The notes under the pieces are model-generated. The model was not told where the DNA came from. It worked only from the letters and a program-made list of their open reading frames with translations, and searched no databases. Both the position numbers and the translations under genes were made by a program. 20,609 bases of DNA from JANNWF01 sp041675805 (GTDB lineage: Bacteria > Pseudomonadota > Gammaproteobacteria > Xanthomonadales > Xanthomonadaceae), in assembly GCA_041675805.1 (NCBI GenBank), contig JBAYTD010000040.1, positions 1-20,609 on the forward strand, read 5' to 3'. Positions 15,864-20,609 of this stretch are shown piece after piece (position 1 is the first letter of the stretch; every line of letters starts with the position of its first letter).

Positions 15864-16703
15864 TCAGCCGAGCAGGCGGTCGAGCACCGCCCGCGTGCCG
15901 CGTGCGCGGTTGAGGGTGTAGAAATGCAGGCCCGGCGCGCCGCCATCGATCAGCCGACGGCACAGCTCGGCCACCACATCGGCCCCGAAGGCGCGGATCG
16001 CCTGTGCGTCGTCGCCCAGCGCCTGCAACCGCTTGCCCAGCCAGCGCGGAATCTCCGCCCCGCACAGGTCGGAAAAGCGCTTGAGCTGGGTGTACTGGGT
16101 GATCGGCATGATGCCGGGGACGATCGGCACGCCGACGCCACGCGCGCGGGCAACATCGACGAAGCGGAAGTAGGCGTCGGCGTTGTAGAAGTATTGCGTG
16201 ATCGCGCCATCGGCACCGGCGCGCACCTTGGCGGCGAAATGCTCGACGTCGGCGAGGGCGTCGTCGCACTGCGGATGCGCTTCCGGATAGGCCGCCACCT
16301 CGATGCGGAAGGCATCGCCATGCAGTTCGCGCACGAAGGCGACCAGTTCCGCCGCGTAGCGGAGGTCGCCGATTGCCGCCATGCCGGACGGCAGATCGCC
16401 GCGCAACGCCACCAGCCGGTTGCAGCCGAGCGCGCGGTACTGCGCAAGCAGATCGGCTATCTGCGCCCGCGTGCCGCCCATGCAGGACAGGTGCGGCGCG
16501 GCGTCCAGCCCGTGCACATCGCGCAGGCTGCGCACCGTCTGCGTGGTGTAGCCCAGGGTCGAGCCGCCGGCACCGAAGGTGACCGACACGTATTCGGGCG
16601 CATAGCCACGCAAGGCTTTCACCGCCTGGGTCAACTGCGCCTGCTGCTCATCGGTCTTGGGCGGGAAGAACTCGAACGACACGGGAACCGGGAAACGGGA
16701 CAT
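15864..16703 (-). CDS. metF: Methylenetetrahydrofolate reductase
   Basis: 279 aa, a normal length for bacterial MetF. VSFEFFPPK (E11 corresponds to the catalytic glutamate), YVSVTFGAGGST, LVALRGDLP, DGAITQYFYN and VPGIMPI are all diagnostic. It reduces 5,10-methylene-THF to 5-methyl-THF with FAD, feeding methionine synthesis and so the SAM cycle that AhcY (end of window) serves by removing S-adenosylhomocysteine. AGGA lies seven bases before the ATG. A dyad at 16735-16760 in its promoter region suggests regulation. Cytoplasmic; very secure. Confidence 0.96.
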   Translation of the reverse strand: MSRFPVPVSFEFFPPKTDEQQAQLTQAVKALRGYAPEYVSVTFGAGGSTLGYTTQTVRSLRDVHGLDAAPHLSCMGGTRAQIADLLAQYRALGCNRLVALRGDLPSGMAAIGDLRYAAELVAFVRELHGDAFRIEVAAYPEAHPQCDDALADVEHFAAKVRAGADGAITQYFYNADAYFRFVDVARARGVGVPIVPGIMPITQYTQLKRFSDLCGAEIPRWLGKRLQALGDDAQAIRAFGADVVAELCRRLIDGGAPGLHFYTLNRARGTRAVLDRLLG

Positions 16704-16734
16704 CGGGCGATCCTGGACGAAGGCCGGCCCATCA

Positions 16735-16760
16735 TATCGCTTTGTGCGGATGAAGCGATA
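16735..16760. promoter_or_regulatory. Dyad in the metF promoter region, candidate operator
   Basis: TATCGCTT (16735-16742) and AAGCGATA (16753-16760) form a perfect 8-bp inverted repeat with a ten-base centre, 32-57 bp upstream of the metF ATG and facing the divergent crystallin gene. ArsR-family SahR proteins control methionine-cycle genes including metF and ahcY in Proteobacteria through dyads in such promoters; whether this is a SahR site is a guess. Confidence 0.5.
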
Positions 16761-16957
16761 AATGAATCAGGCAATGCCGCCATCCGGTCGTTGCATCACC
16801 CGCCCTTCGGCGCCGAGCCATCGAAGCCCGGCAACATGACAAAGACGGTACGATGCCGACGACTTCAGCCGCGTCGGATCCGCACGAAGGGCCGCCAGTC
16901 GCCTTTCGTACAGCCAATGAAACGCACTATCGGCGCAAACAACCCCAGGAGGGAACC

Positions 16958-17779
16958 ATGAACCATCGCACCCGCTTGCTGCTCGCCCTGTTCGCCCTGT
17001 TGATCGCCGCGCCCAGCCTGGCCCAGATCACCCTGTACGAACACGAGGGCTATCGCGGCCGCGCCTTCAGCGCCAACGGTCCCGCCGCCAACCTGAAGGG
17101 TGCCAACTTCAATGACGCCGCCAGTTCCATCGTCGTCGAGCGCGGCACCTGGGAGGTCTGCGAGGACGCCCACTATCGCGGCTCCTGTCACGTGCTGCGC
17201 CAGGGAGCCTATCCGTCGCTGCGCCAGTTCGGCCTCGACAACCGCATCTCCTCGGTACGCGCCATCAACGCCCGACCGGGCCATCCCGGTGCCATCGCCC
17301 CGCCGATGAGCCAGCCGGATTACCCCTACCGCCGCCGCCACAACGAGCGCCTGTACGAGGCCCAGGTCACCTCGGTGCGTGCCGTCTACGGCGATGGTCG
17401 CCAGCAGTGCTGGGCCGATGGCCAGTACAGCCAGTCGCGCGACCGTGACCGCAATGTCGGCGGCGCGATCATCGGTGGCATCCTCGGCGGCATCATCGGC
17501 CACCAGATCGGCGACGGCAGCGGCCAGACCGCCGCCACCGTCGGCGGTGCCGCCGTCGGCGCGGCAATCGGCAGCAATGTCGGTCGTGACCGTGATCGCG
17601 ACTACCGCGACGGCCGCGGCTACGACCGCAACCTGCAACGCTGTCGCGACAACCGCCGCGGCCAACCCACCTACTGGGATGTCAGCTACGTGTACCGCAA
17701 CACCGAACACTGGGTGCGCATGAGCTATCCGCCCGGCCGCACCATCAGCGTCAACAGCCGTGGCGAACCGCGCGAGTAA
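16958..17779 (+). CDS. Exported protein with beta/gamma-crystallin and glycine-zipper domains
   Basis: 273 aa. ATG 16958 has an excellent AGGAGG (16947-16952) and begins a signal peptide cut near ASLAQ, around residue 22. Residues 23-104 form a beta/gamma-crystallin domain with two Greek-key repeats (ITLYEHEGYRGRAFS and TWEVCEDAHYRGSCHVL); such domains are often calcium-binding. Residues 167-210 (GGAIIGGILGGIIGHQIGDG, then GGAAVGAAIGSNVG) are a glycine-zipper 2TM / 17-kDa-antigen-like segment usually linked to the outer membrane. The C-terminus (YWDVSYVYRNTEHWVRMSY) resembles the tail of other glycine-zipper proteins. It is likely an envelope-associated structural or stress protein. It is alone on its transcript and has its own terminator. 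Domains secure, role inferred. Confidence 0.88.
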   Translation: MNHRTRLLLALFALLIAAPSLAQITLYEHEGYRGRAFSANGPAANLKGANFNDAASSIVVERGTWEVCEDAHYRGSCHVLRQGAYPSLRQFGLDNRISSVRAINARPGHPGAIAPPMSQPDYPYRRRHNERLYEAQVTSVRAVYGDGRQQCWADGQYSQSRDRDRNVGGAIIGGILGGIIGHQIGDGSGQTAATVGGAAVGAAIGSNVGRDRDRDYRDGRGYDRNLQRCRDNRRGQPTYWDVSYVYRNTEHWVRMSYPPGRTISVNSRGEPRE

Positions 17780-17805
17780 ATCGCCCGGCGTTTGCCGCTC
17801 CGGAC

Positions 17806-17831
17806 AAGGGCATCCCTCGGGATGCCCTTTT
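17806..17831 (+). terminator. Intrinsic terminator of the crystallin-domain gene
   Basis: AAGGGCATCC (17806-17815) pairs with GGATGCCCTT (17820-17829) around a four-base loop, followed by TTTT. It lies 27 bp after the stop codon. It may also slow transcripts arriving from the thioesterase on the other strand. Confidence 0.92.
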
Positions 17832-17864
17832 CGTTGTTAGCTCCGACCTGCGCCGGGCTGGCGA

Positions 17865-18365
17865 TCAGCCAGCGCCACCCGCGCGCTCGCGCAGGCGGTC
17901 GATGTCGACGCGCACGAACAGCGAGTCGGCGCGCACGGTGAGCGTCTCGCCGGCAAACACTTCGCACAGCACGCGCGTCTTGCGCCCCGCCTCGCCCTCC
18001 ACCCGCGCCTTCAGATACAACTCTTCGCCCATCGGCGTCGGCTTGAGGTAGTCCAGACCGAGGTGGCCGGTCACGCAGTGAATCACCGGCAGCGACCCCG
18101 GCGCGCGTCCCTCGGCGCGGTAATGCCAGGCCATCGCCGTCCAGTTGGAATGGCAATCCACCAGCATCGCCAACAGCCCGCCGTAAACCAGCCCCGGCCA
18201 GCCGACGAATTCCTCGCGCGGCGAAAACCGCGCCACCACATGCTCGCCGTCCGCGTGCCAATGGCTCTTGATGTGCAGCCCCGAAGGATGCACCGGCCCG
18301 CAGCCATAGCAGATGCCGTCGGGGTAGGCGATGTCTTGCAGGGCGGGCGTGGGCGATGACGTCAT
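17865..18365 (-). CDS. Hotdog-fold thioesterase (PaaI-like)
   Basis: 166 aa from ATG 18365; the frame extends to 18464 but the upstream part is Arg-rich and unlike the family. The start YPDGICYGCGPVHPSGLHIK, then FVGWPGLVYGGLLAMLVDCH, in which the aspartate lies in the active-site helix, and LDYLKPTPMGEELYLKARV are typical of PaaI/YigI-like acyl-CoA thioesterases. It probably hydrolyses an acyl-CoA in the cytoplasm; the substrate cannot be told. GGGA lies upstream of the ATG. It faces away from the methyltransferase gene across a 143-bp region. Confidence 0.85.
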   Translation of the reverse strand: MTSSPTPALQDIAYPDGICYGCGPVHPSGLHIKSHWHADGEHVVARFSPREEFVGWPGLVYGGLLAMLVDCHSNWTAMAWHYRAEGRAPGSLPVIHCVTGHLGLDYLKPTPMGEELYLKARVEGEAGRKTRVLCEVFAGETLTVRADSLFVRVDIDRLRERAGGAG

Positions 18366-18472
18366 GGTGGATTCCCGTGGTCGTTTGCGGAGCGTGTTGG
18401 CAGCAGTACGCGCGACCCGGCCGGGCGTGATCCGTCTCTGCATGCGGCCGCGCCATATGGGCATCGATAAAA

Positions 18473-18490
18473 AGATCTTTATTTAGATCT
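18473..18490. promoter_or_regulatory. Two AGATCT sites in the methyltransferase promoter
   Basis: AGATCT TTATTT AGATCT: two copies of the BglII target, 12 bp centre to centre, ending 18 bp before the methyltransferase ATG. The left copy is part of a ten-base palindrome AAAGATCTTT (18471-18480). The surrounding A/T-rich patch contrasts with the GC-rich flanks and is the likely promoter. By eye the only other AGATCT in the window is at 9007-9012. Binding or methylation here could set the level of methyltransferase expression. Confidence 0.65.
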
Positions 18491-18508
18491 TCATGTTAGA
18501 CTGCCGCC

Positions 18509-19381
18509 ATGGACAGCATACCCTTACGCCCGGAAAAAGCGGCCCCGCCAATCCCGCGCATCGCAGGCGGATTCTCCACCGTCCTGGCCGATCCGCCGTG
18601 GCGATTCGCCAATCGCACTGGCAAGGTCGCACCCGAGCATCGGCGGCTGGATCGCTATTCGACGATGTCACTGGAGGCGATCAAGGCGCTGGACGTGAAA
18701 AACGTTCTGGCCCCCAACGCCCATCTTTACCTGTGGGCACCCAATGCCCTGCTGCCGGAGGGCCTGGAGGTAATGGCCGCGTGGGGTTTCCGCTACGTCA
18801 GCAACATCGTCTGGGCCAAGCGTCGCAAGGATGGCGGGCCGGACGGGCGCGGTGTCGGATTCTACTTCCGCAACGTCACCGAGCTGCTGCTGTTCGGGGT
18901 GCGCGGCTCGATGCGGACGCTGGCACCGGGGCGCTCGCAGGTCAACATGATCGAAACGCGCAAGCGCGAGCATTCGCGCAAGCCCGATGAGCAGTACGAC
19001 CTGATCCAGGCCTGCTCCCCGGGCCCTTACTTGGAGTTGTTCGCGCGGCATGCGCAACCGAACTGGACCGCCTGGGGCGACGAATCCTCCGACGAAGTCA
19101 TCCCGCGCGGAAACGTCCACAAGGGCTACGAGGGCGGACCGATGCTGCCGCCACTGTCTCCCAACCAGCACATTGACGCCAACCGGGCGCGCACCCTGGG
19201 AACAGAGCTGCGCCTGCGCTACGAAGCAGGCAACAGCGTGCGGCAACTGGCCGAGGAAACCGGCTATTCGATCCAGCGTGTGCGCTCGCTGTTGCAGGTG
19301 GCGCAAACCCCGATGCGCCAGCGCGGGCGTGCGGCCCAGTCGGTGCCCGTCGAGGCCGATCTCTTTCAGTGCGCGGAATAG
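18509..19381 (+). CDS. MT-A70 family DNA adenine methyltransferase with C-terminal HTH
   Basis: 290 aa. The catalytic motif is DPPW (28-31) within STVLADPPWRFAN. LYLWAPNALL (73-82), a YVSNIVWAK strand (96-104), RNVTELLLFGVRG (121-133) and HSRKPDEQYDLIQA to WTAWG (155-190) follow, as in prokaryotic MT-A70 enzymes that make N6-methyladenine. Residues about 232-264 (LRLRYEAGNSVRQLAEETGY and following) form an added helix-turn-helix. It is probably the protective methylase of the endonuclease encoded convergently, whose gene it overlaps by 16 bp. The HTH could help target recognition or allow the protein to repress its own promoter, which carries two AGATCT sites. No clear ribosome-binding site precedes the ATG. 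Confidence 0.88.
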   Translation: MDSIPLRPEKAAPPIPRIAGGFSTVLADPPWRFANRTGKVAPEHRRLDRYSTMSLEAIKALDVKNVLAPNAHLYLWAPNALLPEGLEVMAAWGFRYVSNIVWAKRRKDGGPDGRGVGFYFRNVTELLLFGVRGSMRTLAPGRSQVNMIETRKREHSRKPDEQYDLIQACSPGPYLELFARHAQPNWTAWGDESSDEVIPRGNVHKGYEGGPMLPPLSPNQHIDANRARTLGTELRLRYEAGNSVRQLAEETGYSIQRVRSLLQVAQTPMRQRGRAAQSVPVEADLFQCAE

Positions 19382-20073
19382 GGCTGGCCATTCCACGTTG
19401 CATCGGTGGCGGCAACGATCAGCAGCGGACAGGTTCCCATGACCCCGCGCCGCACGCGCAGGGCGGCTTTTTCCAGATTCGTGGTAGTCGAGGTGCCAAG
19501 GTCGATGGGCAGCCTCGGATTGCGGTCGGCCTCGGCAAGCGTTGACTGATGCGCCTCCCAGAGGCGATGGGCCAATTGTTTCAAGGCCAGGCGATCCTGG
19601 GTGATCAGGACGGCAGCGGAAATCACGCCGGCCTCGTGCCAGGCCCGATAAGCCGACAGGTCGCGGTCGAGATTGCCATCCTTGGCATTCCATTCCACGT
19701 CCAGCGCCACGCGGCCCTTGAAGTTGTCGACCAGATAGCCTTCCTGGAGGACTTCCGGCAGGCGCTCGATTTCCCGTCCGTCACGCCCAAGCAGCAAGCC
19801 CTGGGTGACGAGGTCAACGCGGGTTTCCCGCCATCCAAGCGCAGAAAACAGCTCATCGATCTGACGGGCGATGTCGCCACGGTTCCCACCCTTCTTCAGC
19901 CAATGGGTCGGATTGAGCGAGAAGCGGCCCAACACCTTGAGGATGTCCGACCATTCCGCCGGGCAGACCGAACGCAGCACCGCCGCCGCCGAACTGGTCT
20001 CCATGAAGGCCCAGCGCCGACGGACTTTTGCCGGCACGATCAGCGGGTCATCATAGGTATGCGTCTCGAACAT
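19366..20073 (-). CDS. BglII/BstYI-like type II restriction endonuclease
   Basis: 235 aa from ATG 20073 (R.BglII has 223). ATG 20130 is possible but would translate a GC-rich hairpin into an Arg-rich tail. The segment YLVDNFKGRVALDVEWNAKD continues to NLDRDLSAYRAWHE and VISAAVLITQ, the core pattern I associate with BglII/BstYI enzymes. D116, D125 and E127 stand in the same spacing as the BglII catalytic residues D84, E93 and Q95, with E replaced by D and Q by E. It should cut a GATC-centred site such as AGATCT or RGATCY. It lies just downstream of ahcY on the same strand and converges on its methyltransferase. Family fairly secure, specificity inferred. Confidence 0.8.
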   Translation of the reverse strand: MFETHTYDDPLIVPAKVRRRWAFMETSSAAAVLRSVCPAEWSDILKVLGRFSLNPTHWLKKGGNRGDIARQIDELFSALGWRETRVDLVTQGLLLGRDGREIERLPEVLQEGYLVDNFKGRVALDVEWNAKDGNLDRDLSAYRAWHEAGVISAAVLITQDRLALKQLAHRLWEAHQSTLAEADRNPRLPIDLGTSTTTNLEKAALRVRRGVMGTCPLLIVAATDATWNGQPYSAH

Positions 20074-20077
20074 GCTG

Positions 20078-20084
20078 CCCCCCC
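20078..20084 (-). promoter_or_regulatory. G7 tract as ribosome-binding site of the endonuclease gene
   Basis: Seven G in a row end four bases before ATG 20073 and are the only Shine-Dalgarno-like element. Slippage in the tract would change the spacing and could alter endonuclease production. Confidence 0.4.
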
Positions 20085-20099
20085 ATTCCGGATGCGCTG

Positions 20100-20125
20100 C
20101 CGGCGACGCCGTTCGGCGTCGCCGG
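20100..20125 (-). terminator. GC-rich hairpin directly after ahcY
   Basis: CCGGCGACGCCG (20100-20111) and CGGCGTCGCCGG (20114-20125) form a perfect 12-bp stem nine bases after the ahcY stop. No T-tract follows on the minus strand, so it may be a weak or factor-dependent terminator, or an mRNA-stabilising end, between ahcY and the endonuclease gene. Confidence 0.6.
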
Positions 20126-20133
20126 TGCATGGG

Positions 20134-20609
20134 TCAGTAGCGATAGTGCTCCGGCTTGAACGGGCCTTCCACCGGCACGCCGATATAGGCGGCCTGTTCC
20201 TTGGTCAGCTTGGTCAGCTTCACGCCGATCTTCTCCAGGTGCAGGCGCGCGACCTCCTCGTCGAGCAGCTTGGGCAGGATGTAGACCTTGTTCGCGTACT
20301 CGTCCTTCTTCGCCCACAGGTCGATCTGCGCGAGCGTCTGGTTGGCGAAGGAGTTCGACATCACGAAGCTCGGGTGGCCGGTGGCGCAGCCCAGGTTCAC
20401 CAGGCGGCCTTCGGCGAGCAGGAACATGGCGTTGCCGTTCGGCAGGATGTACTTGTCGACCTGCGGCTTGATGTTGACGATCTCCACGCCCGGCACCGCC
20501 TTCAGCGCATCGACCTGGATCTCGTTGTCGAAGTGGCCGATGTTGCAGACGATGGCCTGGTCCTTCATCGCGGTCATGTGCTCGACGCGGATGATGTCCT
20601 TGTTGCCGG
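20134..20609 (-). CDS. ahcY: Adenosylhomocysteinase, 3' part (runs off the window)
   Basis: The last 157 codons are present; the 5' part lies beyond position 20609. GNKDIIRVEHMTAMKDQAIVCNIGHFDNEI, VNIKPQVDKYILPNG, LAEGRLVNLGCATGHPSFVMSNSF and the C-terminal KPEHYRY are unmistakable. The conserved Lys/Tyr pair of the C-terminal tail completes the NAD site of the neighbouring subunit. AhcY splits S-adenosylhomocysteine, the product of all SAM-dependent methylation, and so links to metF and indirectly to the DNA methyltransferase next door. The cluster ahcY-metF is normally compact in related bacteria as I recall; here four genes lie between them. Confidence 0.97.
   Translation of the reverse strand, partial: GNKDIIRVEHMTAMKDQAIVCNIGHFDNEIQVDALKAVPGVEIVNIKPQVDKYILPNGNAMFLLAEGRLVNLGCATGHPSFVMSNSFANQTLAQIDLWAKKDEYANKVYILPKLLDEEVARLHLEKIGVKLTKLTKEQAAYIGVPVEGPFKPEHYRY

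Noticed and set aside
15760..16269. Upstream extension of the DUF885 frame
   Set aside because: It overlaps metF in another frame and precedes a good signal peptide at 15759.
18366..18464. 33-residue N-terminal extension of the thioesterase
   Set aside because: Arg-rich, unlike the family, and upstream of a suitable ATG at 18365.

Overview
The window is GC-rich, gene-dense chromosomal DNA from a proteobacterium, most likely a gammaproteobacterium of the Lysobacterales (Xanthomonadaceae and relatives). This rests on the overall set of proteins, on ahcY and metF lying close together, and on a heptad-repeat intergenic hairpin. It is an inference from remembered protein families; no search was run. 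No rRNA, tRNA, CRISPR array or transposase was seen.

Positions 1-3480 look like an accessory region. A HipB-like repressor (430-849) has a strong paired operator in front of it but no hipA behind it. It is followed by a tight three-gene cassette: a TIGR04255-family protein (979-1779), an HTH protein (1794-2438) and an unknown protein with an SHDCD motif (2454-3308). Direct repeats lie in the cassette's leader. An isolated 7-bp dyad marks the right edge (3457-3477).

Positions 3578-11623 are ordinary chromosome. A membrane-anchored phospholipase D/cardiolipin synthase-like enzyme is on the minus strand. Divergent from it is the rimB-rimK pair (retropepsin-like protease and ATP-grasp glutamate ligase). 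A strong terminator follows, possibly the end of a small RNA. Next come a secreted protein of unknown function, a BlaI-type repressor with an M56/TonB-domain sensor protease, and an OmpR-family response regulator with its histidine kinase.

Positions 11630-11732 hold an inverted pair of 7-bp tandem repeats between convergent genes. A minus-strand series follows: a DUF4124 protein, the sodium/proline symporter PutP, a DUF885 zinc-peptidase-like protein and metF. On the plus strand, facing away from metF, is a secreted beta/gamma-crystallin plus glycine-zipper protein with a good terminator.

Positions 17865-20609 hold a hotdog thioesterase, an MT-A70 adenine methyltransferase with a C-terminal HTH (18509-19381), a BglII/BstYI-like restriction endonuclease converging on it (19366-20073), and the 3' part of ahcY running off the end. 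The methyltransferase and endonuclease form a probable type II restriction-modification system inserted next to ahcY. Two AGATCT sites (the BglII target) separated by 6 bp lie directly in front of the methyltransferase gene; only one other copy was found by eye in the window. This suggests that the system controls itself through its own recognition site, and it is the most interesting lead here, together with the TIGR04255 cassette.
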